In this document: positions 10,329 to 22,649 of the stretch, in pieces
Layout: the number at the start of each line of letters is the position of its first letter
Numbering within the stretch: the first letter of the stretch is position 1
NCBI GenBank assembly: GCA_012845835.1
Contig: JABAKD010000027.1
Location: forward strand, 10,624,790-10,688,789
DNA from: Undaria pinnatifida
Taxonomy: Eukaryota; Sar; Phaeophyceae; Laminariales; Alariaceae
DNA length: 64,000 nt
Direction of reading: 5' to 3'
The notes under the pieces: model-generated
Seen by the model: only the letters and a program-made list of their open reading frames with translations
Database searches by the model: none
What the model was told of the DNA's origin: nothing
Program-made: the position numbers and the translations under genes

Positions 10329-10502
10329 CAGTGGCTCGGGGTCACTCGTGCGAGTGACCCCCTTGTTCGTTCACGGCCTTTAGCTATCGTGCTGGTTAGC
10401 TTTTACAATTTGATATCGCACTGGAATGGGAGGCCACGTTGCGCAAACCTATTGACGAAAACACTATTATAAAGGGTGCAGAATCGCTCGTGCGAGCCAC
10501 CG
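10329..10502. repeat. Paired-palindrome short repeat, copy 1
   Basis: The left end has GGTCACTCGTGCGAGTGACC, a perfect palindrome, and the right end has TCGCTCGTGCGAGCCACC. About 130 bp lie between. The same layout recurs at 38041, 45691 and 53908. It resembles a MITE whose ends are themselves palindromes. No target duplication was identified. Confidence 0.5.
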
Positions 10503-10504
10503 AG

Positions 10505-13500
10505 CAGTGGTACGGTAGAGATGCACCATATTTTCTATAGATCTCCACTTCAAGAGCACTATATCTCCCCAAAAATCTTACTTTGGAGTAAGCGGAAAGC
10601 GCAACTCAACAAACAGACCAATGTCCTAGGCATAAACACATCATATCGCGAAAGATGAACGTTATTCCGACGAGTTTGGGTTTAGGAGCCCCATCTTTCA
10701 CAAAACATTATTGTACAAAATGCTACCTTTCTCGTAGCATGTCTCGACCCAAACCCGGAAGTCAAGAAAGGGGTACCCCCGCGTTACCATAGCTTTGGTC
10801 TATATAACCAACAAAGGATACGACGTGAGTTTGGTCCTCACCGACTTCATATTTGTCTTTTCCAAGCGTGCAGGCTGGAGACTTTACAAATGGGTATGAT
10901 AGTTTGCTCTTGAGGTACTAATGTAGTCAGTGGCGAGGGAGAGCCCCGGAGTTCCGTGTTAAAAAGTCGTTGATAGTCAGTTTACGAATTCGACAACATA
11001 TATTGGGTTGTGATATCGCACGACCAACTAGACCACGAGACACATGCCTACGTCATCTAGTGGATAGCGCTATACCCTGGTGTATAATATACCTGGTAGT
11101 ATATAGTGCACACGGCAGACATTATAGATGTGGTACAAAACTGCTTGAACACGACCGCAGGGGTGTTAGTTTTTCTTTGGAGGGAAGCACTGTTGTGCCG
11201 ACCAGAGTTGTTACGAATCAATCGTTTAATTGGTGGAGATTCAACACCAACGGGACGGAGTAAATGTATTTCCTGCGACGTTGAACCACTCTGAACAAAG
11301 GTTGGAGGATAAAGTAAGACACGATTACAGATTTTCTAGCATACCAACAGCGTCCGAAGTTTGCTAACACACACGACCTGTTGATACCTGTTCAGTGTTT
11401 ATCAACCGTAAACTACCGATTAAGTCGATTTAGGACTAACTAGTGTATTCTAAATGAACCACGATTCAACCACTCAGAGCTTGATGATCTTTCAACAGCG
11501 GCCTAAATGTGTGTTTTTCATTAGGGCCAGTTTTAGTGATAAAGGAAAACCCAATTTGGGGAAATGTTGAATCTAAATTGGATGGGATAGGCGTGGACAT
11601 GGTAACCAATGTCGGGGAGATTGAAATTTGAATTAGACAAAACGATAAAAAGCCAGGCCTTGAAACGCTTTTTTTGTCGTGCAAATCCAAATCATATTTT
11701 GGAATTGGCCCAGATTCGCGTGGCATGTTCGTGGTGGGACAACACACCCGGGGCAGCCTGACGCGGTTTTGGCCGCGTCGACCACCCCGGTTGAGACGAT
11801 TAAACGTGAACCTCAACGAGAGGCAACCGGGGCAAGAGCCGCGCCCACTCCTACAAACAATAGAACACGGTGCCCCGGTGGTGGCGCCCCAAAACGGTCA
11901 TGGCGGCTGCTGTCCCAATATGCAACGAACTCGCTCGGTCAAGCAGCACGAACCAAATCAATGAGCCAAAACCGTGAAGTCATCGCTCACGAATTCAGTA
12001 GCTACATCGCAATCGCTGCTCTGCGCGCAGCGGTTTTACGCTCCTTCCGCCCACTCAAGTGACCCGGGGGGTGACGGCTTCCTAGTATGGGCTGCTAAAA
12101 GATTGGAGAGGCTGGCGGTGGCGCGCACGCGACACCACCAGCCGCCGCTGTCGTCCACTGTCGTCGGTATTCGTCAGGAGGGGCTTGTGTGACATGCTAC
12201 ATTGTTCCGAATCCCCACATATTTAAAGAACAATGCGGATTTCTTCGATGAGAAGCAAATCAGGGATGTTCGCGAAATCAAGTCAAAGTTGGATTACAGT
12301 TTCGGAAACTAAGATTCCTAGGTTAAGCCGTTGGAAGGTAACATCTTCATCTCTTACAACAAAAGTAGGTAGGTGCTCTCACGCATGAGGTACAGTGACC
12401 CCAGTCTGACAGACTCATGGGGGCGCTCGGTGGTTACCGGGCAGGTAACCGACAAGACAAGGAGATACTTAAGCCTCGGAAAGTAAGTAGAGGGACAAAG
12501 AAGAGTTTAGCAGTGACGAGCGGAGGGGGCAGTTTCACCTTGACTCGAGGGAACAGGACCCAAGATCCTCCAGTAGAGTATTCTTGGAAGCTTCGGCGGA
12601 ATCCTGTGTTACATAGGGGCTGACGAGCCTGTTATGTATTCGGTAATGGTCCCGAAATACCGAAGGAACTCCCAAGGAACATTATGAGAAGAGCCGGCGG
12701 GGTTCGACTGTATTCGTAGGCATGTTGGACTAGGGCTCGTGATGTCGATACCACCCCCCAGTTATGATGGTTATCTAGAGCTTGCACGCCACCAAAACTC
12801 AAACTCAATGGGACCAGGGACAATGGGGACAATGTAACACGTCAGCATTGTGTACCTCCAACAGCGAATTGCTTAGCGCCTGGGGTGCATTTCACCGTTT
12901 TGACACGGCATAAAGGAACGTTTGATAGTCAAACAGCACGGCCGGATAAACCAGCACACAAAACCAAACGGGTTATTCTGCTGTAGTACCGTAGGTCAGC
13001 GGAGGACCAAATGCATTGGCACATATCTTATTAATAATGGGATCATCCAACGAATAGTGAGCGATGACACTCATTGGCTCTTCTAAAACCGCACACGGCT
13101 TGACACGAACGTATCGCGGACATTTTATGATCAGTTTTGGATGATATCCCAGAATTATATTTATAATGATCCTGAACAGAGTGGCGTGCGGGAGCATCGA
13201 CAGATAAAAACATTGCCGGGCCTGGCAAAAAAAAACATGATGCTAAACACTCACAAAATGGACGGCTTAGTGCTTAAACTCGTCTTGAAGACAACATGGC
13301 TGACAAGGCTCGACATGGATTCAGGTTCATGTATGATCAGATGCAACATGATGACAATTCGAGCTACAACAATGTACCTGACGGAGACAATGAATAATGT
13401 GCCAAGTGTCACTGTGACACGGGCACATGATTGATTAAACTGCTCTTGGTATTTGATCGGCGTTCGAGGCCGGATCAGAATACAAACAAATCGATTTGTA

Positions 13501-13770
13501 TTTCGAGATTGGATCAGAATTCAAATGTTGTAGTTAAACTGCCCAGCTAGAAGGCGACGAAGAAGAGATGACAAGACATACAGCTTGCAATATTTAATAG
13601 TGGGTCGCTTTCCAAAAAAAAAAGAGTAACAAGAAAAAAAGGTTTACACAAAGCGACAAATTGACTAGCATTGATCTCGCTGACGGGCACTGACAAGCCT
13701 CGAGGTACAATGAGCTAGGACCTTAAAGTGGATAATAGAATTGAGACGTTCATTGCGCGGGCATATGTAC
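10505..13770. other. Gene-poor stretch without a supported gene
   Basis: Short overlapping ORFs only. A G+C-rich island lies at about 11730-12200, with an open frame of 127 codons on the plus strand and others overlapping, none recognisable. Near 13300 one plus frame reads ADKARHGFRFMYDQMQHDDN and looks protein-like, but stops bound it closely. An AAAG-rich tract lies near 13615. The sequence near 10660-10790 weakly resembles 26250-26410. Confidence 0.5.
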
Positions 13771-13779
13771 TACAAAAAT

Positions 13780-14800
13780 GAAAATACGTTCCAGCTGTGA
13801 GATCGAGGATTTCGTCGAAGCTCATCTTTGCAAGCTGTGTGTGATACCCCGATCGCGCGTATTACGGGTTGTGTGTCCTCATTAAGGATACAGGTCGGCG
13901 ACTCCCCCTGCAACTACAGTGTAGCTATCCGGGTCGACAGGGTGATGCTAGTCAGTCTGTGCGCGGAAACTATAAAACCCGTTTTTGAGGGGGACAAAAT
14001 CTGACAGCTGTAGAAAGTAATGCATCCGTTCATCAAGTGAATCCTGTAAGTCGAATAACTGTGAGGAGAGGGCGGACTTTTTAAGGACGCGGGGGCCTGG
14101 GCTTGATCAATAGGCGGGGTGGGGGAGGACGGGTGGGGCAGCTCAATCTGTGCGTGGAAACTATAAATCTTATCCTGTAAGTCGCACAACCAGTGGGGAG
14201 AGGGCGGAGCATTCGGGGGGGTTAGGGGGGGGGGGGGGGGGGGGGGGGAAGAGGGGGGGGAAGAGGGCGGGGGGGGGAGGAGGAAGGGGGAGGGGGGGGC
14301 AAAAAGGGGGGGGGGCAGAAAGGGGTTTTTAACCAACATCTTTAGGCCGCATAGATGTAGGGGTTTGCTATACGCGTGGTGCTAGGTCTAAGCGACGGTG
14401 CGGGTGGTGGGGAAGGAGGGAGCGTTGGGGGGGTATGAATGAAAGCCACGTCATGGATAGCTAGATAGATATTGACGTTATATCATTTTCGTAGAAGTGT
14501 TTTTTACTCTGGCCGACTTTGATTGTAGGTGGGGCGTTTGAACAAAAGGACGGGAAAAAAAAAGAGGTGCGGGGGAGAGGGGGGGGATGAATTAGAGCTA
14601 CGGTATGGATGGCTAGAAATATGTTGAGGTGATATCAGCTGCCTGGTGGTGTTTACTACTGTCAGGCAGGTGTTGATTTTAGGTGAGGCGCTCGAACGAG
14701 AGGGTTCGGGGGGAAAAGGGGGGGCGGCCGGAACTCTTCAATATGTGCCCGAAAACTAAAAATCCTTAAAGGGGACAAATCTGACGATTGCAGCAAGAAT
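13780..14800 (+). repeat. G-tract dispersed element, copy A
   Basis: It opens with a segment, including GCTGTGAGATCGAGGATTTC and TGCGTATTACGGGTTGTGTG-like sequence, that recurs at 17268 (minus), 34225 (minus), 36352, 45055 and 53280. Two or three sub-units of 200-280 bp follow, each with GTGCGCGGAAACTATAAA, then a G-rich tract. The tract at 14214-14320 is nearly pure G. The other strand of the tract produces Pro-rich ORFs that are not genes. Confidence 0.7.
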
Positions 14801-14809
14801 GAATCCCTT

Positions 14810-17260
14810 TATATCATCTGCCTGGAATTGTTTAATATTCTAGGAGATTTGATGTTAGATGGACAGAACGATAAGGAGGTGATATCAGCCTATATTGCAC
14901 GGTGAAAATCATGGGCGTGAAATAGTACATTTGAGCCTATAATGATGGGAAAAGAGAGTAAAGGCATATATGTGACAATTGCGGTAGACCACACTTCAAC
15001 CAACCTATGACGTAGGGTATTTCGTACATACCGTTTGCATGATCGCCTCCCAACTTATGCCAAACGAAGTATGACTAACGAAGTAAAGTAATTTAGCGCG
15101 GGTACACCAAGCTTTCCTTTCTAAACACTGACGATTCGCACTTCTCCCTCTCGTGCTTAATGGTGGTGACATTGCATGACCACACCACCTCGCCTGTTGC
15201 ATTTTGCAATATATTTTTCATATAATTAGCGATATATCAGAAAATAATGGTAAGTACAGGATTGTACCTATCGATTGAAATATTTTGCCTTGCAATCCAT
15301 GCACAGCAACAAGTTATGAAAGTTTTAAGACGTTGTTTACCACACCCGAAGATTGTGTTACATACCACGTCTAACATCAAATCTTCTAGAATAATAAACA
15401 ATACCAGGCAGGTGATATAAACAGTTCACAAGAAAACAGATTGAGTGACGACCACAAGGAGCAAGGACATCACACAAGATTGCACCGTACTATTAATAGC
15501 ATCCGACAAGGCAAGTCAAAGGGCCGACAAGACCCTTAAGAGACGAAACATAGAACTTTTTCCAATAGTAGGAGTAGTCCCAAACAACTGATGATACCGG
15601 TAGTACAGGGTGTACATCACAAATGATTGCTTAGTCTGATGTGACGATAGTAAAGCGGTATAAACAGAACAAGACAAACTCAGCGGAGGCGCTACGTGGC
15701 ATCAATGGCAACCGTATCAACTTTCCGTAGAGGGGTATAACGAGGCTGAGGGACCCGTCGACCACGCCGTAGCAACAAAAAACAGCCAAAACTTCTCTGC
15801 ATTGACGAATGGCGTTGACTTGCCGCCATATCTGATTGTTGGTCAGATATGCTGATCCTACCCCCTCCTTATTTTCAGCACCATTCTCTACAGTGAAATC
15901 AACGATCAAAACTTTTTACAAGAAACTATCACGATCGGGCACCTCAGGGAAATTTTCGTAAGATCAAATGCCGGAGCGAATCGAGATCGGGGACAGGGAA
16001 CGTATTGCTTTATCTGGCCGAGGTGTACAATCTAGTGGTCTTGGTGGAGTTGCCGTTACAGACGAAATGCGTTTTTATTTGCTTGGATAGTATGTTGTCC
16101 ACGTCTAGAGGACTGTTGATTGTGGAGTGGGACCATCGGCCCTATTGTTCGGCGGTGGATTGATACTTGTTCACCAGTTTTCAAGCTGGGAAATGACAAG
16201 AATTTCGTTGAAACTTGCGTGCTTATGCGCTCAAAACGGCTGGCCAGCTCGGATGCGAATAAAAATTCGACGACAATTTGCTTAGAATGGTCGAGCTGTA
16301 CTGCGGTGTGGAGGTGGGCGGAACTCCGCAGATGAGATCGACAGGCCCGGGCATGGCGGACTTAGTGTTTTACGGGAGCGTTGTACAATACGCGCTGTTA
16401 TTCGGGAGTTGGACAAAAAAACACAGCTTTGCCCATTTGTAATAAAAGCAGGATGCTGCATGAGCCATAATGTAACGGACAGTGTTGTGAACACGCTCCA
16501 AGGCAAAATTAACATGATGGCGAACGACGGCTGCACGCAGTTTCGTACACCCAAAACATCATCAGACTGCAATTCCTTGGCGTGTTCATTACCTAGATTT
16601 TTTAATTTTAGTCCCCAGGGCGGAATTCGGCGGTTTTGGAGGGCCAAACACCAATAACACACATTCGATCAAAACATGACTTGTCGTGCAAATCGCTCAT
16701 TTTTGACGGCAACGAAGATGACATATCGACGGAGGTTGTCAATGGCCGACAGGATGAACCGAATTTCTTCTGGCAAACCTTCATACTCGACGAGACCAAC
16801 GGTAAAACATTGAAATGCGCGCGTGACAGGGCGGTGTCCCACATGTAACTTGAGCGGCTGGTCGGATGACTTCCGGCGTTGTCAATACGTGATTGTTTTG
16901 ATGTGAGTACTGACATCCGTGGGCAGTTTCGGTCACTAACTTTTGCCTCGAATATAGGTAGTATCGAATGTCGCTTTGAAAACCAAGTGGCCTCCACATG
17001 CGGATAGCTCATGATACGAGTTATTGACATTTTTCGCAGGGATGTAGTAGGCACACCAGTCGATTGCGGAAAGTGTCAGGCGCTTCCTTGAGCGGCGAGC
17101 ACGTTACGGCCGAAATAGTGAGCCTTTGTTTAGAATTAAGTGGCTCATCGTGAACTTAGATGTTTTAGCTAAAAAAACTACATGGGCAACCGTCATTTAC
17201 CGCAAGTACCTCAAAGAAACGATTTTCCGTCTTATACGCGTATACAACATCCTAAAATAA
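14810..17260. other. Unassigned sequence with degenerate ORFs
   Basis: No gene could be supported. The 15631-15909 minus ORF (92 codons) and the 16608-17054 minus ORF (148 codons) are unrecognised. On the plus strand a protein-like stretch, IFDGNEDDISTEVVNGRQDE, lies near 16700 between frame breaks. This could be a decayed mobile-element gene. The right part is A+T-rich. Confidence 0.4.
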
Positions 17261-17267
17261 CATTCAT

Positions 17268-17395
17268 CACACTAACGACCTATATCCTTAATAAGGACAC
17301 AAAACTCGTAATACGCGCGATCGGAGTATCACACACAGCTTGCAAAGATGAGTTTCGACGAAATCTTCGATCTCACAGCTTGAGTGTATTTTCTT
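17268..17395 (-). repeat. G-tract element, partial copy B
   Basis: A reverse-oriented fragment homologous to the first 130 bp of the element at 13780, including GCGCGATCGGAGTATCACAC. It lacks the G-tract part. It lies just beyond the end of the Ty3/gypsy remnant. Confidence 0.65.
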
Positions 17396-17519
17396 TTCTT
17401 ATAATAACGTACAAAGAGCTGACGAAAAAATACAGTCAAAATATTCTAGGACCTCCTTCGCGCAATTCACGCGGAAGACACAAATAGCTCACCTCTTGAT
17501 ACCCTATTGCCCCTTCAGC

Positions 17520-17965
17520 TTCGTCCTCACTTCCCGTGTCAGTCTCGACTAGAGCAATTCCGACTTCACAACTTAAGAAGCCGGGTCCCATATCTTCGCT
17601 AGGTCCTCCCATGTATACTCTTATTTGTCGAATCCAACCAACTCTTCTTCCACCTCAAAGCCAGATCCTCCACACTCGTCAAATCCAAAATTGCTGCCAT
17701 CTCGAACTCTCTTGCGTGAAAGCAAGTTGAAACCCTAGTTTAACTCGGCAGTGATCTCAAGAGCAGTATCCGCGTAAAACCTCATCCGAGCAACATGCAC
17801 GTCTGGAACTTCCGCGGATACAATATTCTGCACGCTATACACATGAAATCGTTTACCGACCACGACACGCAACAGCCCGGTCCACGTCATTAGCAATTTC
17901 GGCGTCGAGCCGGAACGCCGCACACGAACTACCAGGACATAATCGCCAACAAAATTAATCGGCAC
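17520..17965 (-). pseudogene. Integrase C-terminal and chromodomain-like tail
   Basis: The 17735-17965 frame reads NFVGDYVLVVRVRRSG, then LLMTWTGLLRVVVGKRFHVY and DVHVARMRFYAD. This is the GPY/F-like segment following integrase. Past its stop, other frames give EYTWEDLAKIWDPA, reminiscent of the WEP segment of a chromodomain. The tail is frameshifted. Confidence 0.6.
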
Positions 17966-18241
17966 GCTTCCCCGACTCGCGGCCGCGCACTGCTTACGGC
18001 CTTTCGCCTACACCGTATCCAAGACCTCCTTGGGTACCTGACTCTGCACCGCAACCACACTCTGCACCGTCGCCCGACGAGCCTTCTCGTCTAGCACATC
18101 CACTTGCCAATCATATTCGGTGGACGACGCCAACGTGGACAACGCTATGCGAGGCTCTCTACCGAACATGACGTGATACGGGGTAGAGCCGTACCGTTCG
18201 GGAAACGCAGTATTCTTGCTGAACCGCCGGCACTGACTTCA

Positions 18242-18840
18242 TCAGTCCTGGGTGTTCCGCCGGTTGTCTTGAACCATGGCATTCAAAGTACCCACCACCT
18301 CATGCATCATCTGTTCGCATGTACCGTTAGACCAAGGAGATTTTACGACTGAAAACTTTGTCAATGCTAAGCGATTTCTCGCTAACGCGGCCATTAGTTT
18401 ATCCTTAAAATGGGAAGCAGTGTCACTCACCCACACCTCCTGAACCCCAAAAATATCACAAAACGTCAAGAAATGCTGCGCGATGTAAATGGGCAGTGCA
18501 TTCTTCCGTAGGCTCCGTACGAACCCAGGTGCTCGTATCGTCCATTATAGCGAGGATGTATCTGTACCCCTCGTCCTCATCCAGGCCATCGTCTCCCAAC
18601 GGTCCGTTTGCTTCAACATGGATGTATTCGAAGTGGACAACTTCGCCCGTCCTGATGCCTTGCACTTTCTACCCAAGCGGACGAGGCGCTTTCTCCCGTT
18701 CTTTGAAATCGATGCATTGGCGACACTGCTCGACAAATTCGGCTACGTGCTCCTCCATGCAAAGTCAACAGCAGTATTCCGACAGCCCGTGCAAGGTAGC
18801 CACGGCACAACGGTGGCCAACCTCGTTCTTGTGAGCACAC
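18242..18840 (-). pseudogene. Integrase core (broken)
   Basis: Frames at 18456-18665 (GEVVHFEYIHVEANGPLGDD) and 18242-18469 (EVWVSDTASHFKDKLM and KSPWSNGTCEQMMHEVV) correspond to the D, D and E regions of the DDE core. The first catalytic Asp appears as Glu (HFEY). A frameshift separates the two. The His/Cys zinc region before it is degraded into overlapping frames at 18545-18840. Confidence 0.75.
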
Positions 18841-19059
18841 ACCACTACCCGTACCTTAGGCTGCGTAGCTTCTACCGGAATCTACAAGACCGTGCGCCCA
18901 TTAACCGCGAGCCGAAAAGGTCCCTCGGCACCCAAGTTGACTTCACCAGCGATCATCACGAACGACGTAGCATCCTAACCGAGCGTGCCCAGATTGGCCC
19001 GTGACGTTTGGTGCGCGTTCCGGATTACCTTCTTGGGGGAAATAGATTCATCGGGCGCA

Positions 19060-19554
19060 CTATCTGCATACCGCAGCAGCGCGAACTCCCACCGAAGGGA
19101 CAGTCACCCACCGCGAGAGCAAATCCCCGCAGCAGTTACGGTTTCCGGCGTTGTGCACGATGATATACACGTACTGTCCCAGTATCGCGTTCCGTTGGTC
19201 CAAACGCTGCGCCGTCATCCTTGCAACGGACAACACGAAAGCTTTTGAGTAAAACCTGAACGCCACATTCTTGTGGCCAATACAAATATGGACGACGTTC
19301 CACAAACGGTCCTCCAACCGCTTCAGAGTACTCACCAAGGCGAAAATTTCGTTGTCCATCGTCAACCAGCGTCGCTGTGACCCTTTGAAGGTCCCACTCA
19401 GGAACCAAAAAGGCTCGTGAGTCATGTCCTCGAATGAAACGCCGCGGTCGAGCTCTTCCTTAGGCACCTGCATGAGAAACCTCCCCCAGTACGCATCGGA
19501 GGCACCGGGAAACATGAGCACCGCCCCTCCCAGGTTCGGGCGAGACAAAGCCAC
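19060..19554 (-). pseudogene. RNase H domain (mutated)
   Basis: A 164-codon open frame with MFPGASDAYWGRF, GTFKGSQRRWLTMDNEIFAL and the C-terminal NAGNRNCCGDLLSRWV. Family members normally have Asp in the first motif (FPDASD); here it is Gly. The usual TDHKN is IGHKN. Two acidic catalytic positions are therefore changed, and the enzyme would be inactive. Confidence 0.75.
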
Positions 19555-19599
19555 AGCGTGAGCGACAAGATCCTGCGACGCCTCCTAGGCCCCGATCAG

Positions 19600-20367
19600 C
19601 CCCGAGGTCTATTTCCCGGCCGTGATCGCCCGGTTAGATGCCACACGTTTAGTGCGACGCTTGGCGCCCGGCAGGTGCTCCTCCAGGAACACGCGAAGAG
19701 ACCAAGTCACCCCTCCTATTCGCGGCAAAGACGGACGCAGCAAATTATCAGCCTGCAAGAAGTGCATCAACTCGCCCGCAGCCTCGGGGCGCCTCATGGT
19801 GGCCAAGCCCGTCAACCGCTCAGCTTGACTTGCCCTAATAGTACGCGTTCACACACCAAATGATGATAGTCTCGAAAAAGACGCATTGTGAGCCGCAGCG
19901 TACAACCCGACCACTTCCAAGCGCTCTAAGACCAGCTCCAACGTGTTGAGCAAGTCAGTTGCGCCCTGACCCCAGTAAATCACATCGTCATCTATATCAT
20001 TCAATTCAGGCCCTCCAGCACGCGTGCAAGCGCCGCTTGGAAGTAGGGGATTGCGTTCAAAATTCCTCGTGGTACGCGCGTAGGCATATACAACCCTCCC
20101 GGCGTGGCTATCGTAAATATCTCTTGCGCGTCTCGTGCCAGCGGGCATTCCCATTAAACTAAGTTCAAGGCCTCCGTAAACCTTAGCCTTACTCAGCTTG
20201 GCCATGCTTGCTACCTGATTTGGCATCAACCCCGGCACCTTCTCGACGCGCTGGTTTGCAGCCTGAAGATGGCTCACCAGGCGAAAGCCTCCTTTTTTCG
20301 AGATAGCCATAGCTGCACTGGCCCAGACCGCCTGCATATTAAGGAAACCAAGCCCCAGAGCCGTCAA
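19600..20367 (-). pseudogene. Reverse transcriptase domain (broken)
   Basis: The frame from 20367 has KKGGFRLVSHLQAANQRVEK and later NDIDDDVIYWGQGATDLLN. The latter is the active-site region, where gypsy elements usually have VDD in a hydrophobic strand. The middle of the fingers/palm region is scrambled and looks deleted. The thumb/connection part continues in another frame (19609-19815; RRPEAAGELMHFLQADN). Confidence 0.75.
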
Positions 20368-20599
20368 CGAAGCGTACGTGCTGCCAACCAGGCGGTCTTA
20401 TAGGGGTTGGAGAGGCACCGCTGAGCCTTGACTGGCCGAGCGCCCAGCTTAAGGGTGACGTGCAGGGGCTCGACACGCGTATGCCGGTCACCCCTGCGCA
20501 ACCCACGCGGAAACGCGTTTTAGTGCCTCTCAATCACGTTACTAAGACGCTCCATATGCAACAAATCTAACCCAGCATCCGCCGACGCCAGAACGGCTT

Positions 20600-21080
20600 C
20601 CGCCAGAGCCTCAGACTTGGCCCGTATTCGCTTTTCCAGACGCATGTCGATGTCCACCCCCCGCGCCACGAGGCGCTCCCCACGGCCTCATCCGGCTCCT
20701 CCGGCGTCCCGCGCTGCTGCTGATGCAAAGCACCGAGCTCACGATGACGCGGCGGCATTTCCTGTACGCTGCGGCATCGACACCGGTGACAGCGGCACGT
20801 TCCCGCGCGCGCACCCCTAAGCTGTCATCGACATCGATGCGCAGCAGCTTCAAAGTTGGGTTGCCGAGAAGAACAACATCGTCATGACTGGAACATATAA
20901 CAGATCCATGGTGACCAAACCCCAGCTGGTGTTCAGAGCAATCCCCACCGGCCTTTGTCTTTCCTGGACAACGAGTACACGGCCATCCGACACCTTGTGC
21001 TTCCCCAGGTGCACGATGCTCCCCACAACTTGTATATCAGGAAAGGCCGCTTGCAGCTTGTTCACAAACTTAGCGGGCAT
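20600..21080 (-). pseudogene. Retropepsin-like and linker region
   Basis: The frame from 21080 has VVGSIVHLGKHKVSDGRVLV followed by VQERQRPVGIALNTSWGLVTMD. It is broken near 20870, where the next frame continues with LLRIDVDDSLGVRARERAAV. This matches the layout of the protease-to-RT region of gypsy elements. The catalytic DTG was not seen, so the upstream part is altered or missing. Confidence 0.5.
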
Positions 21081-21128
21081 GGCCGATATCAGATCCCGAG
21101 TCGATTATGCCAACAATACCAACAGCCG

Positions 21129-21790
21129 TCACATTAGCCGCCCCGGGCACTGACAAGCTGAGTTGACATCCTTTTCGCGCTCATCGACGTCCATGCCTTC
21201 GGCACTCAACCCAGACATAGCTCCGGGTAGCACGCCCCTGAACGTCGGTGCGTACGACCCTGAGTCGCCGGACCCGTCGGCCGCCGGCGCATTGACCAAC
21301 GCCGGGGCAGAAGCCGAAGACGGGATCGTGTGCGGGGGCGAAACCTCGGTCGCTGCGCCTGTTCCCGCTTGCTCGATGCCTCCAGAAAAAAGCCCACGAC
21401 CGCAAACGTGGCCCAGATGGAAAACAGTGGAAGATGCCCCCCGCGACCTGTCTCCGCTCTCGAAGAGGCACCGAGCCGGGTTGATGCGCCAACAAGCGCT
21501 GCTGCGGCTGCGGCTGGTGCTGTGGTTGTCGTTGCTGCTACCGCTGCTGCTGTGGTCGCTGCTGCTGCTGCTGCGCCTGCTGCGGCAACCGTCCACGCCC
21601 CGTGGACGACCCGCGTTTCCCCGCCCCCCCGCGGGCTGCGAGGAGGCGTTTGGGGGAAAGGTGTTCAGAGGGCAGTTACGAACTAGGTAGCCGGGCTTAT
21701 GACATTCAAACCACGTAGCCACCCCGCGGTGGAGGCCTTGTCGGCCGCCCCACCGGCCGATACCCCGGGAAACGGCTTCGCGGACGACTT
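21129..21790 (-). pseudogene. gag C-terminus with mutated zinc knuckle
   Basis: The motif WFECHKPGYLVRNC (about 21670-21711) is a CCHC zinc knuckle in which the first Cys is Phe or Trp and the His is Tyr, so metal binding is probably lost. A Ser-rich stretch from an AGC/GCT repeat (about 21490-21590) and a Pro/Ala-rich linker follow. Confidence 0.65.
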
Positions 21791-22640
21791 TCTGCACAAA
21801 TTCGCGGGACCAGTACGTGTTTGGCGCCACTGCTTGGCGGCCAGCTCCACGGTGCGCCACTCGGCGGCCACCACCCGCACCAGATCAAAACCGTTTTCGG
21901 CTTTTCCTTCCAAGCGCCTCTCATTTTGAGCTAATGCTCGACTGTTTGCCTTGAACGCGGGGGGTTGCAACCTAGCCACCAACGATTTACGAACGACGGC
22001 TGCGGGACTTTGTTTGAAAGGCCCAGGCGTGACACGCAAAACTCGTTCAGCACTTGTATTTTCAAAGTATTGTTCATAGTGGCTATGGACGGCGTCAATT
22101 CGATATACAGCAGTAGCTTCGGATCGCATGATCGCCCGACGGCTCACCTCATCCGCGAAAATAGATGGGTCTATCGAATCGTCGGTCCAGCATTCTGCCT
22201 GCTAATGATTTCTCTTCCTGTAAGTCAGCCCCATCAAAATAGGTTCGCGACAGGCACGAACGGATGGACTAACGCAAAAGCTGAGCAACCGATAAAAAAG
22301 GCCGCAAGATAAACTGTGCATTGTTGCTGAGTTCCATCGCCTGTTGGTACTCATCGTATTGTCTATGAACGCGGGGCAGCGCTGCCTGCGAAAACGCCCA
22401 TCCATACCCCGGAGCGCCGGGACCACTTCCCAAGACCAGGTCATTCAACCCGACTTGAAACTCATCAGCAGCAGATGTGGACGACCGGGTACACCGTTGA
22501 TACCTCTGCTCGCAAGCTCGCCTACGGCTCGGTTACGTGAGCACAGGGAAAGGGTTACCATTTTGAGGGGATAGCCCTGCGAACCCCCGCCTGCTACTGC
22601 TCCTGCTGCACTCTGGAAGCGTCGTGGGGACATATCCACC
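21683..22640 (-). pseudogene. gag N-terminal and middle region (broken)
   Basis: The frame from 22639 reads SQGYPLKMVTLSLCSRNRAV. It then shifts to a frame with LVLGSGPGAPGYGWAFSQAA and RQYDEYQQAMELSNNAQ, and later to AEWRTVELAAKQWRQT. Together these look like a gag polyprotein (particle-forming). There are at least two frame changes. No standard N-terminal domain was identified beyond general resemblance. Confidence 0.6.
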
Positions 22641-22649
22641 AGCGGTCCA

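Larger units (their letters stand above)
17520..22640 (-). mobile_element. Degraded Ty3/gypsy-type LTR retrotransposon, internal region
   Basis: On the minus strand, in order: gag, zinc knuckle, protease-like, reverse transcriptase, RNase H, integrase and a chromodomain-like tail. This is the Ty3/gypsy order, with integrase after RNase H. The parts are spread over all three minus frames, with frameshifts and stops. No long terminal repeats were found by eye on either side. The style of the RT/RNase H sequence is like gypsy elements of oomycetes and algae. It lies in the gap between the two exon arrays and is unlikely to be mobile by itself. Confidence 0.85.

Noticed and set aside
12417-12700. 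rRNA or structured RNA fragment near GGTTACCGGGCAGGTAACC
   Set aside because: Only a short inverted repeat is present; the surrounding text does not match conserved rRNA segments I could recognise.
13914-14339. Pro-rich 141-codon ORF and Gly-rich ORFs over G or C runs
   Set aside because: Homopolymer artefacts of the G-tract element.
16282-17054. Minus ORFs of 126 and 148 codons as a gene
   Set aside because: They overlap more protein-like but broken plus frames, and their composition (Ser/Arg-rich) looks like a shadow. No motif.
18489-19004. Plus-strand 171-codon ORF
   Set aside because: Antisense of the gypsy integrase region.
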